64,000 bases of DNA from Rubellicoccus peritrichatus (GTDB lineage Bacteria > Verrucomicrobiota > Verrucomicrobiia > Opitutales > Cerasicoccaceae). The DNA is taken from contig NZ_CP136920.1 in the NCBI RefSeq assembly GCF_033100135.1, forward strand, positions 1,426,001 through 1,490,000, read 5' to 3'. The notes below the pieces were generated by a model that saw only the letters and a program-made list of their open reading frames with translations, ran no database searches and was not told the DNA's origin. This document shows, one piece after another, positions 27,521-35,726 of the stretch. Within the stretch, counting starts at the first letter, position 1. Each line of letters opens with the position of its first letter. The translations under genes and the position numbers were made by a program.

Positions 27521-28936
27521 ATGAATAAAAAAATTAGTCTGTTAAAACTCCTGGCCTTCTTTGCCGGACTGACCCTGTTCGCAGGTTTCTTCAGTTCTGG
27601 GGCGATGGCCCAGGAAGAAATTGTCGATGCAGTCGTCGAAGCGACTTCCGCTGCTGAGCCGGATGAGGATTACCTCGCACTGGTTGAGAAATATGGCGCT
27701 ACATTCGACTTCTTCACCATCAGTAACCTTTGGACTCTGATTGCAGCTGCTCTCGTGTTCCTGATGCACCTTGGCTTTGCAACGCTTGAGTCAGGTCTTG
27801 CTCAGTCAAAGAACACTGTGAACGTTCTGTTCAAGAATGTGTTTATCATCTGCATGGGTATCATCACATACTTGGTATGGGGCTTCAATGCTATGTATCC
27901 TGGAGACTTTAACGGTTTCTTTGCCATGGGGACGCCGCTTACGATGGCTGATTATGGCGGGACTGACTTCTCCTACGGTGGAACCGGCCTTTGCATGACC
28001 GGTTGGTCAGACTTCATCTTCCAGGCCATGTTTGCTGCAACTGCTGCAACCATCGTTTCCGGTGCTGTTGCTGAACGCATCAAGCTGCACAGCTTCATGA
28101 TTTTCGCCACATTACTGGTGATGTTTGCTTATCCTGTTACTGGTTCCTGGAAGTGGGGCGGTGGCTGGCTCGACCAGATGGGCTTCTATGACTTCGCTGG
28201 TTCATCATTGGTTCACGCATTTGGCGGATTCGCAGCTCTGGCATGTGTGCTTCTACTTGGAGCTCGTAAGGGCAAGTATCTTGCCGGTGGCAAGATCAAG
28301 CCAATCCTTGGCCACTCCATGCCATTGGCTACAATCGGAGTTTTCCTCCTGTTCCTCGGTTGGTTCGGATTTAATGGTGGTTCAGTTCTTTCGGCTGATC
28401 CGGAGCTTGTTTCTTTCGTCTTCGTAACGACGGCTGTTGCCGCTGCTGCGGGTGGTCTTGCTTCAATCCTGGTTTCATGGATTGTGATTAAAAAGCCTGA
28501 CCTTTCCATGGCACTCAATGGTATCCTTGCTGGTCTCGTTGGTATCACTGCTGGTGCAGACTCAGTCACGCTGATCGGTTCTGTTTTGATTGGTCTCATC
28601 TCCGGTGCCATCGTGGTCTTTTCGATTCTTATCTTTGACAAGATCAAGATCGACGACCCAGTTGGTGCGATTTCCGTTCATGGTATCTGCGGTATTTGGG
28701 GCACACTTGCTGTTGCTATCTTCCAACAGGAAGGTGCTGGCTTCAGCTTCGTAACTCAGTTGATCGGCACGCTGTCCATTTCAGCATTCGCCTTTATCTT
28801 CTCTCTAATCTTCTTTGGCATCATCAAGGTCACCATCGGTGTTCGCGTCAGCGAAGAAGAAGAATACGAAGGCCTCGATATCGGGGAGCATGGCCAGGAA
28901 GCCTATCCGGACTTCCAGGGTTCAACCAAGGGCTAA
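27521..28936 (+). CDS. amt: Ammonium transporter
   Basis: A 471-residue membrane protein with a signal peptide (MNKKISLLKLLAFFAG to SSGAMAQ) and eleven likely membrane helices. The twin conducting histidines sit in SSLVHAFGG and AISVHGICGIWG. GFATLESGLAQSKNTVN and DDPVGAISVHG are family signatures. It imports ammonium/ammonia across the inner membrane and is normally gated by the PII protein encoded just downstream. A sigma-54 promoter lies at 27428-27443. The acidic spacer after the signal peptide (EEIVDAVVEATSAAEPDED) is typical of longer Amt forms. Confidence 0.96.
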   Translation: MNKKISLLKLLAFFAGLTLFAGFFSSGAMAQEEIVDAVVEATSAAEPDEDYLALVEKYGATFDFFTISNLWTLIAAALVFLMHLGFATLESGLAQSKNTVNVLFKNVFIICMGIITYLVWGFNAMYPGDFNGFFAMGTPLTMADYGGTDFSYGGTGLCMTGWSDFIFQAMFAATAATIVSGAVAERIKLHSFMIFATLLVMFAYPVTGSWKWGGGWLDQMGFYDFAGSSLVHAFGGFAALACVLLLGARKGKYLAGGKIKPILGHSMPLATIGVFLLFLGWFGFNGGSVLSADPELVSFVFVTTAVAAAAGGLASILVSWIVIKKPDLSMALNGILAGLVGITAGADSVTLIGSVLIGLISGAIVVFSILIFDKIKIDDPVGAISVHGICGIWGTLAVAIFQQEGAGFSFVTQLIGTLSISAFAFIFSLIFFGIIKVTIGVRVSEEEEYEGLDIGEHGQEAYPDFQGSTKG

Positions 28937-28969
28937 CTTGGGAACAACAGAATTGCTCTTGAATCCTAA

Positions 28970-29350
<381 letters not shown>

Positions 29351-29375
29351 GTAGATCCGACCAATTCCATTTCAG

Positions 29376-29406
29376 AGCCCGGTTCCATGTGAGCCGGGCT
29401 TTTTTA
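29376..29406 (+). terminator. Rho-independent terminator of amt-glnK
   Basis: Stem AGCCCGG (29376-29382) / CCGGGCT (29394-29400) with an 11-base loop, followed by TTTTTATTT. It starts 26 bp after the glnK stop. Confidence 0.9.
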
Positions 29407-29427
29407 TTTAAAGCTACTATGAAATAG

Positions 29428-29580
29428 GTCACGAAGAACACAAAGGAGACACAAAGAACACAATGACTTCAGCCGATTGAATCTTGCTTAAAGAGGCATG
29501 AAGTAAATTTGGAATCTTTAAAGAATCCATTAAAGATTTTAGCTTCGTGCTCTTTGTGTCTCCTTTGTGTTCTTCGTGGC
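29428..29580. repeat. Large inverted repeat, CACGAAGAACACAAAG family, copy 1
   Basis: The left arm 29428-29464 (CACGAAGAACACAAAGGAG...) pairs with the right arm 29544-29580 (...TTTGTGTTCTTCGTGG) at about 36 bp, with few mismatches and an ~80-bp loop. A second, shorter copy is at 44711-44788. It fills the gap between the glnK terminator and the UDG-like gene. Confidence 0.8.
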
Positions 29581-29611
29581 CAAAAAAATAGGCCAGAGTC
29601 AGTCGGCACTT

Positions 29612-30586
29612 CTATTTCTCGGCAAAGTAACCTCGCTGCTTCTCGCTGATCTCCAGGCCGATTTTATCCATGACTAGCAGCATGTCTTCCCAGACCATGC
29701 GTTTGCTGCGGTTGGTGTTATTGCGTAATAGATAAGATGGATGGTAAGTCAGGATAAGTGGGATGCCTTTGAACTCCATCCACTTGCCGCGGGTCCGTCC
29801 CACGGTGCGTTCCGGATCATATCCGAGCAGGCCATGTGCTGCGGTGGCTCCAAGGGCGACGATCACCTTGGGCTTTACGATCTCCACTTGAGCTTCAAGG
29901 TGCGGTAGGCAGTAGGCGATTTCCGTCTCAGTTGGCGGACGGTTACCATAAGGTTTATCATGCTCCGGGCGCCAGTTCATGATATTGCCTATCATGACCA
30001 GGTCTCTTTTCAGCCCGGTGGCAGCGATGATTTTATCAAGGAGCTGACCAGCTTTGCCGACAAAGGGTTCGCCTTGTATTTCCTCATCGGCTCCTGGTGC
30101 TTCTCCACAAAAGAAAACATCCGCGTCAAGATTGCCTACGCCAAACACGACTTTCTTGCCTTTTTCCAAGCGCACGTGTTCCCGACAAATCGGGTCGTTA
30201 AAAATTTTATCCCGTAGCCAGTTCCATTGGGTTTGTTTGTCACCTTCGGGAATATCAAATGCAGTTGGTGCCGGGATTGGTTTGATCCAGTCGGGGATAT
30301 TGGCGTCCTTCTTGACGGCTGGCTTGGTTGCTGCCTTTGGCTTTTCTGGGACGTCACTTTCACTTTTCCATGAGGCCAGGAGATTGGGCTGGTTTTCGGG
30401 AGGCGAGGGCAGGGTAGATACTTTGGCGACTGGAGCTGGAGCCGTTGATGGTGCCACAGCTTCGACAGTGCCTGCTTTTGCCTTGAGGTCTGCGATGGTT
30501 TGCTCTTCCAGGTAGACGGAGCTAACTCCCTCAGCCCGCAAGGTCTTGAGTTCATCGATAACTGCTTCCAGTTGCGCTCGCATCAT
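29612..30586 (-). CDS. Uracil-DNA glycosylase family protein (type 4-like)
   Basis: A 324-residue protein. After a ~110-residue low-complexity Pro/Ala/Lys N-terminus comes a UDG fold: [60 protein letters not shown] and [11 protein letters not shown]. These match type 4 family motifs for removing uracil from DNA. Only some of the usual four Fe-S cysteines are present: one near residue 134 (PICREH) and one in IAYCLPHL. The KCRP motif reads NWRP. It may lack the cluster, so the call is family-level only. Confidence 0.82.
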   Translation of the reverse strand: MMRAQLEAVIDELKTLRAEGVSSVYLEEQTIADLKAKAGTVEAVAPSTAPAPVAKVSTLPSPPENQPNLLASWKSESDVPEKPKAATKPAVKKDANIPDWIKPIPAPTAFDIPEGDKQTQWNWLRDKIFNDPICREHVRLEKGKKVVFGVGNLDADVFFCGEAPGADEEIQGEPFVGKAGQLLDKIIAATGLKRDLVMIGNIMNWRPEHDKPYGNRPPTETEIAYCLPHLEAQVEIVKPKVIVALGATAAHGLLGYDPERTVGRTRGKWMEFKGIPLILTYHPSYLLRNNTNRSKRMVWEDMLLVMDKIGLEISEKQRGYFAEK

Positions 30587-30676
30587 AGGATTGAAAACCG
30601 GTCACCGCCATGGGTGCAACTGGAATGTAGCAAACGACTAGAGATTTGCTGCGGTATCCTCTGTGGCAAAATATTC

Positions 30677-31213
30677 TTAGACCAGAGTGGCCACAAAGGC
30701 AGTGAGGTCCGGGAAGCGCCCAACTTTGTTTTCTTTGATGAACTGGCTGGCCTCATCCGGAATGTCTTTCCCGGATTCAAGTGCGACGGCACCGATTCCC
30801 GCATTGAGGCCGGCTTTCCAGTCACTGATGCGATCACCGATCATGAAGCACTGCGTTGGCTCAAGGGAAAACTGTTCTATGCTTTCCAGGATGAAGCGCG
30901 GTTCGGGTTTCCGGTAAACCGGAGTGTCGTCCGGGTGTTCCGGGGCGATGCAGATCGCGGAGAAGACATCGGGCCCAAAGCCAAGCAGCTCAATCGTTTT
31001 CTCGTTACAGGCAATGGCATCTTCCATCTTGAAAAAGCCCCGGCCAATTCCACTTTGGTTGGTGAATAGAAAGAGCTTATAGCCGAGCTCGATTGCCCGC
31101 CCAAGTGCATCCTTCGCTCCTGGGATCAGGACAACTCCATCCGGGTCATGGCCATGATGGACATCTACAATAATCGTTCCGTCACGATCCAGAAAAAGTG
31201 CTTTGTTCGACAT
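30677..31213 (-). CDS. HAD-IIIA phosphatase, GmhB-like (heptose bisphosphate phosphatase)
   Basis: 178 residues. Motif I is FLDRDGTII (Asp9/Asp11), motif II LFTNQSGIGRGFF, motif III Lys in VYRKPEPRF and motif IV CFMIGDRISDWKAGLNAGI. This is the layout of D-glycero-D-manno-heptose-1,7-bisphosphate 7-phosphatase, an LPS-core precursor enzyme. The usual cysteine/histidine zinc loop is largely lost: only CIAPEHPDDTPVYRKP remains. Close HAD-IIIA relatives such as histidinol phosphatase stay possible. Confidence 0.78.
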   Translation of the reverse strand: MSNKALFLDRDGTIIVDVHHGHDPDGVVLIPGAKDALGRAIELGYKLFLFTNQSGIGRGFFKMEDAIACNEKTIELLGFGPDVFSAICIAPEHPDDTPVYRKPEPRFILESIEQFSLEPTQCFMIGDRISDWKAGLNAGIGAVALESGKDIPDEASQFIKENKVGRFPDLTAFVATLV

Positions 31214-31261
31214 GTGCTAAATAAGTTTTGCCACACAGTTAGCTGAGCCAACTTGATTTTC

Positions 31262-31341
31262 TTTAGACGGAATTAACGTAATTACTAGAATTTGATACTT
31301 GAGTCACAAACAATTCCTGAAATTCCGTTAATTCTGTCAAA
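31262..31341. repeat. Hairpin repeat, TTTAGACAGAATTAA family, copy 2
   Basis: The left arm begins TTTAGACGGAATTAACG and the right arm ends ATTCCGTTAATTCTGTCAAA. It lies between the GmhB-like gene and the M24 peptidase gene, 20 bp from the peptidase stop. Confidence 0.75.
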
Positions 31342-31360
31342 TAATCTTAATTAGAGCCCT

Positions 31361-32503
31361 TTACCGAATCTCCCAGCGGTAGTGATAGTTGGAAAGGAGT
31401 TCGTATCCGTCCTTCTGAATCCAGGCGACGTCTTCAATGCGGCAGCCACCTATGTCAGGATAGTACAAGCCAGGCTCAATCGTAACGACCGTTCCGGCCG
31501 CAAGGCGGTTGCCTTTGATGGATACTCTCGGTTCTTCATGAACTTCAAGCCCGAGTCCATGACCAGTGCTGTGGATGAAGCCTTGCCAGACACCATCGAT
31601 CTGCTCGGTTTTATAGCCGCAGGTTTCGAAGTAATCGGCACCTGCCCGGTGGACGGCTTTTCCACTGACACCGCCTTTGAGTGCATCAAGCGAACGCTTC
31701 TGTGCCTCGCGAACCGTTTCGACAAGCGCTCGTTGTGATTCCGTTGCACGCCCCTTTAAGAATGTGCGGGTCATGTCTCCATGGTAACCTGTGGCGGTAA
31801 CACGTGGGAAAACATCGACGATGATCAATTCACCAGCGCGCAACGGGCCATGGCCTCCTTCATGAGGATCGCAGGCCTGACGTCCGCCAGCACAAATCGT
31901 ATGCGAGGCAACGGCACCTTTTTCCAGACAAGCCATATCGATGATGGTTCGAAGCCGCTCGGAGGTTAGCACTTTACCATTGAGATGGAGCTTGCCGTTC
32001 TTCTGCACCTTCGACGCACGAATGGCGCGTTCGGCGGCACGAATTCCGGCGGCACTGGCAGCATTGCCTTGTTTGAGCTTTTCGGCCTCATCGGCTGTTT
32101 TTTTGATGCGCTGGGGAAAGAGGGTGCCGGCGACTGTCTGGACTTTTATTTTCCGCTCTTTCAGTTCTTCCGCCAGGCCGGCCGGGAAGTCGTAAGGGAC
32201 TTGAACCTCGGTAAAGCCGAATCGCCGCGCCAGCAGTCGAACAATATCCGCAGGAGAGGCAGACTTGACCTTGAATTTTCGCTCCGCCTCATCACGCATT
32301 TCCTCCAGACTGAAAAGGTCCGTTAATGCCGAGGCTTTGGCCAGGCGACTGTATTCCAGCATGCTGACAACACCGATGCGCTTTGAGCCAATGCCAAGCG
32401 CGATGAATGGATCGGGGACAAAGGCTTGCGAGAAATAAAGCGAGTCCGCACTGGATTCGCTGGCTGCGTAAAGGAGCTTCGCGGTTTTTGTTTGTTTTGG
32501 CAC
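31361..32503 (-). CDS. M24 family metallopeptidase (Xaa-Pro aminopeptidase-like)
   Basis: 380 residues. The pita-bread metal-binding sites are visible: IIVDVFPRVTATGYHGDMTRT (two Asp), HSTGHGLGLEVHEEPRV (His) and TIEPGLYYPDIGGCRIEDV (two Glu). The N-terminal third is a creatinase-like domain. Family knowledge: these are dinuclear-metal aminopeptidases, often acting next to proline. The only standard start is GTG at 32503. The frame stays open without ATG toward the hairpin repeat at 32589-32661. Confidence 0.88.
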   Translation of the reverse strand: MPKQTKTAKLLYAASESSADSLYFSQAFVPDPFIALGIGSKRIGVVSMLEYSRLAKASALTDLFSLEEMRDEAERKFKVKSASPADIVRLLARRFGFTEVQVPYDFPAGLAEELKERKIKVQTVAGTLFPQRIKKTADEAEKLKQGNAASAAGIRAAERAIRASKVQKNGKLHLNGKVLTSERLRTIIDMACLEKGAVASHTICAGGRQACDPHEGGHGPLRAGELIIVDVFPRVTATGYHGDMTRTFLKGRATESQRALVETVREAQKRSLDALKGGVSGKAVHRAGADYFETCGYKTEQIDGVWQGFIHSTGHGLGLEVHEEPRVSIKGNRLAAGTVVTIEPGLYYPDIGGCRIEDVAWIQKDGYELLSNYHYRWEIR

Positions 32504-32588
32504 AACGACATGGAAAGGGGATTCACCGAAGATCGCACGAATATTTTTTACGGCCTTGAGTTCTAGGGAGAATCTTATGATGCGGGTT

Positions 32589-32661
32589 TTTAGACAGAAT
32601 TAACGGAATTTACAGAATTGAGTTACTGAAAATTCCTTGAATTCCGTTAATTCTGTCTAAA
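32589..32661. repeat. Hairpin repeat, TTTAGACAGAATTAA family, copy 3
   Basis: The best-preserved copy: TTTAGACAGAATTAACGG at the left and CCGTTAATTCTGTCTAAA at the right are exact inverted complements over 18 bp, with further pairing inside. It lies between the divergent M24 peptidase and DUF192 genes. Confidence 0.85.
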
Positions 32662-32735
32662 CATAACGTAAGAGTTGACCTCCTTGGTGTGCTTGGGGTT
32701 TGCACCTGACCTGTTTTTCATCGTTCATTTGTTGA

Positions 32736-33260
32736 ATGAACTCATTCGTGCTTCGCTTACTTCTCCTTGGCTCACTCATTTTTGTGTTTGCCGGATGCGG
32801 TGACAAGGCCGCTACGGCCAAGCCAGAGTCTGTCACAGTCGAGCCAGCATCTGCCTGGTTTCCGGTCACAGTAGGAGATCAGTCGATCAAGGTGCAGCTC
32901 GCTTTGACCGATGATGAGAAACAACGAGGTTTGATGCATCGGACGGGTCTCGCTGAGAATGAGGGCATGCTCTTTCTTTTTGAAACGCCGAGGAAGCAAT
33001 CATTCTGGATGAAAAATACGCCGACGCCGCTCAGTATTGGCTACTTCACTCAAGACGGTGTCCTGCGCGAAATCTACAAGATGTATCCACATGATTTTAC
33101 CGCGGTGGAATCCCGGAGAACAGATATCCCATTTTGCCTTGAGATGAACCAGGGCTGGTTTGCCGATAAAAAAGTCCGCCCGGGTTCGCAACTCAATCTT
33201 GATGAGCTGCGTGCAGCGATCAAGGCACGCGGCTTTGAGCCTGTTCAGTTCGGTTTGTAG
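32736..33260 (+). CDS. DUF192 family lipoprotein
   Basis: 174 residues with a lipoprotein signal peptide (lipobox FAGC at residues 18-21 in SLIFVFAGCGDK). The DUF192 fold follows: VQLALTDDEKQRGLMHRTGL, NEGMLFLFETPRKQSFWMKNT, PLSIGYF and CLEMNQGWFAD. The family is widespread and uncharacterised. The mature protein should sit on an envelope membrane. It is convergent with the next PEP-CTERM gene. Confidence 0.88.
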   Translation: MNSFVLRLLLLGSLIFVFAGCGDKAATAKPESVTVEPASAWFPVTVGDQSIKVQLALTDDEKQRGLMHRTGLAENEGMLFLFETPRKQSFWMKNTPTPLSIGYFTQDGVLREIYKMYPHDFTAVESRRTDIPFCLEMNQGWFADKKVRPGSQLNLDELRAAIKARGFEPVQFGL

Positions 33261-33272
33261 TGGAACTAAAAA

Positions 33273-34037
33273 TTACCTGCGAGTGCGACGCAGAAGCGCG
33301 ACTCCCAGAGCAATGAATCCACCAAGGGCTGCATAAGTCGAGGGTTCTGGGATAGGCGCTACATCCGCGAAAGTCGTACCGGCGAAGATGTTATCAACTG
33401 TTATGATTTCTTCCGGGCTCGAGGTCGATTGCCGAAGATTGAGGCCGTTTACATTATAATTGAAGCCAGGCTGCGCAATCGTTGTGATGGATGTATCGCT
33501 TTCTGAAGTGGGATCGATCCAGAGGGTGGAGAGCTCGGTGTCACGATTGTATCGTATCACAAGGTTATATGTTGTGCTGTAAAGTAAATCTGTCGCCCAG
33601 GTTACTTCAGCGAAGGGCCCAAAGCTGATGCCGAGGGTGAAATCTCCACCAGAATTCGGAGCAACAATATCGACTCGGGGAATAAATTCCGGATCTGTGT
33701 CAGTGCTGAAGTGGACAAAGTACTCGTAATCGCCCCCTGATGCCGGGCTGTCAGCATTGACCGAAAAGTCTAAACTTGCGTAGACAGAGCCGGATGTGAT
33801 GCTTGTGCCGAAGCTGCGTTTTACATCTTCGGTCTGCGCAGCAGCCTGTGATAAGGCGACTTGCCCTGAAGACACCGTCAACTCGTTTGTGCTACCGCCA
33901 AAATTGGTCCAGTTTCCACCCGAGACTGCGGTCAGGACTCCATCCGGATAATCAAAGTCCTCAGAAAAGAAGACCAGAGCCGGACACATGCTGGTACTAA
34001 GGACACCAATGGCAAGTAAGGTTGCGAATTGTTTCAT
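33273..34037 (-). CDS. PEP-CTERM secreted protein
   Basis: From ATG 34037 (MKQFATLLAIGVLSTSMCPA) the protein has a clear signal peptide, a beta-sandwich-like body (FSEDFDYPDG...) and the tail PIPEPSTYAALGGFIALGVALLRRTRR, a textbook PEP-CTERM sorting signal. A longer frame reaches 34136, but the signal peptide argues for the shorter start. Two CTCACGTG motifs lie upstream (34119-34126, 34146-34153). Function unknown; a probable extracellular or surface glycoprotein. Confidence 0.88.
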   Translation of the reverse strand: MKQFATLLAIGVLSTSMCPALVFFSEDFDYPDGVLTAVSGGNWTNFGGSTNELTVSSGQVALSQAAAQTEDVKRSFGTSITSGSVYASLDFSVNADSPASGGDYEYFVHFSTDTDPEFIPRVDIVAPNSGGDFTLGISFGPFAEVTWATDLLYSTTYNLVIRYNRDTELSTLWIDPTSESDTSITTIAQPGFNYNVNGLNLRQSTSSPEEIITVDNIFAGTTFADVAPIPEPSTYAALGGFIALGVALLRRTRR

Positions 34038-34184
34038 ATTTCTTGATATCAGGCTGATGGCGTTTCTCGGGAGGAGAGATGGCGCATGGCTCAACCTAAT
34101 GCACGAAAGTTCTGGAGGCTCACGTGTGAATGTCAATCACTGAGTCTCACGTGCATATCGAGCGCTCCCTTGCAGTCTGCACAA

Positions 34185-34218
34185 AAAACCGCCGGATGAT
34201 TGAGCACCCGGCGGTTTT
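34185..34218. terminator. Bidirectional-looking hairpin terminator
   Basis: The perfect 11-bp stem AAAACCGCCGG / CCGGCGGTTTT (34185-34195 with 34208-34218) has a 12-base loop. It lies 27 bp past the stop of the minus-strand PEP-CTERM gene at 34245. Confidence 0.85.
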
Positions 34219-34244
34219 ATGTGTATGCAGATGAGTAGCAAATT

Positions 34245-34991
34245 TTATTTACGGAAGCGACGACGGAGCATCACTACACCAAGAGCAACCAAACCACCAA
34301 TTGCAGCGTAGGTTGAAGGCTCTGGAACTGCGGTGCCGCTTATTGTTACATTGTCAAATGCGATATCTTCATCGCCAGAGTTAAGATCAATGGTAATTCT
34401 TAGGTCAAGACTGCTGCCGGTCCCTGCGATAAGTGCACTGTATTCAGTGAAGACACTGGTAATTTCAGCCCCATCACCTATTCCATTGAAGTCTGTGTCG
34501 ATTTGTGGTGCAGTGTTGAACTGAGTGCCGTCATTTTCGATTGCGAAAAGGTTTTGGAATCCACCTGCGTCGATTTGATACTCAACTAAGACAAAATCAT
34601 CAGCACTATCCCAATCTTGATTGCTTCCGTCATCATCTTCGGCCCAGAAAGCAGAGAAATCCAGTGATGTTAAACCTGTAATGTTGAGCCCTGACCATGT
34701 GAGCGTAGCTAGGCCATCAGGTGCAGCAGGGTCGCCAGTGCCAGCCGCATCCATGTCTTGTGCGGCGAAATAGCCCGAGCCTTGTATATTCGTGAATTCG
34801 ACATTTGCATTGACTGATATTCCTGTCGCTCCAACTCGTCCGAAGTAATCATTGAAACCATCAGAAGATTCCGTAATCGAGGTTGTAAATCCAACGGTGC
34901 TGTCTTCGAAGTCTTCAAATAAAACTGTGACAGCATTTGCAGTCGTCGCGCATAATGCCCCAGCCGCGAGTAGTGTTGTTAGTTTATTCAT
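34245..34991 (-). CDS. PEP-CTERM secreted protein
   Basis: 248 residues: signal peptide MNKLTTLLAAGALCATTANA, an acidic beta-rich body (VLFEDFEDSTVGF; FDNVTISGTA near the end) and the tail VPEPSTYAAIGGLVALGVVMLRRRFRK. It has the same overall plan as the 33273-34037 protein and may be a paralogue. The shared motif AGCGCTCCC lies upstream of both genes (34161 and 35036). Function unknown. Confidence 0.9.
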   Translation of the reverse strand: MNKLTTLLAAGALCATTANAVTVLFEDFEDSTVGFTTSITESSDGFNDYFGRVGATGISVNANVEFTNIQGSGYFAAQDMDAAGTGDPAAPDGLATLTWSGLNITGLTSLDFSAFWAEDDDGSNQDWDSADDFVLVEYQIDAGGFQNLFAIENDGTQFNTAPQIDTDFNGIGDGAEITSVFTEYSALIAGTGSSLDLRITIDLNSGDEDIAFDNVTISGTAVPEPSTYAAIGGLVALGVVMLRRRFRK

Positions 34992-35726
34992 GATAAGTGT
35001 TTCTTGCTTGAGTGTTTTTGGTCAATTTTGTTCAAAGCGCTCCCCTGTGAAAGCCGAGGGAAGATAAGCTAGCCCCGCGCCAATTTCGGGGCATATGTGT
35101 GACAAAAACGTGAAACGGGCAGAGAATTTGGACTTATTGGCAAAAAGTAAGTGAGAACATCGTGATTATTGGTATTTCCATATTCGATTGGTGATATGGT
35201 TATTTCATTAAGCAGCAAGGCGTGCCCAATAATGCTATAGCCGAGGCAAACGAATTGATCGTGTGCCTAGTCGTGACTCCACTTGGGATTAGTGGGACTC
35301 ATTGATTTGTGCGTATCCGAAGATTTTAATTCATAAGTGCCGTGTTGAAGTATCCTTTCCAGATGTTGGCTCTGACGGAGATGTGACATCTCTATTGCGA
35401 ACCTTTGCCATTTGGGTTGAAACAGAAGCCTTTGCTTTAATTTGCCCTTGAGATGCTTCTAGGAATTTCAAAATTTGCACCTAAAGTGCTTTTTTGCCTT
35501 GCGATGAACCATCACTGTTTGGTTTTCTGTTTCCAGCGCCACCGCATTGATTCTGTAAGTAATCATTTCACTATCATCTCTCAACGCTAACTTATCATTC
35601 ATCGTATCGTATCTACCCGTATTTAATAACGGTATCAAACCGTGGATTGAGCACTCCCGCCTGACTTACCTGGGCTCCTGTTCCCTGCATGGTTTGCGTT
35701 TTCAAATAACTAAAATCAAATAGACC
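34992..35726. other. Long intergenic region with no recognised gene
   Basis: About 735 bp between divergent exported-protein genes. It contains AGCGCTCCCC at 35036 close to the PEP-CTERM gene. I see no RNA gene, strong hairpin or coding frame with protein-like composition. It may hold long 5' leaders. Confidence 0.3.
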
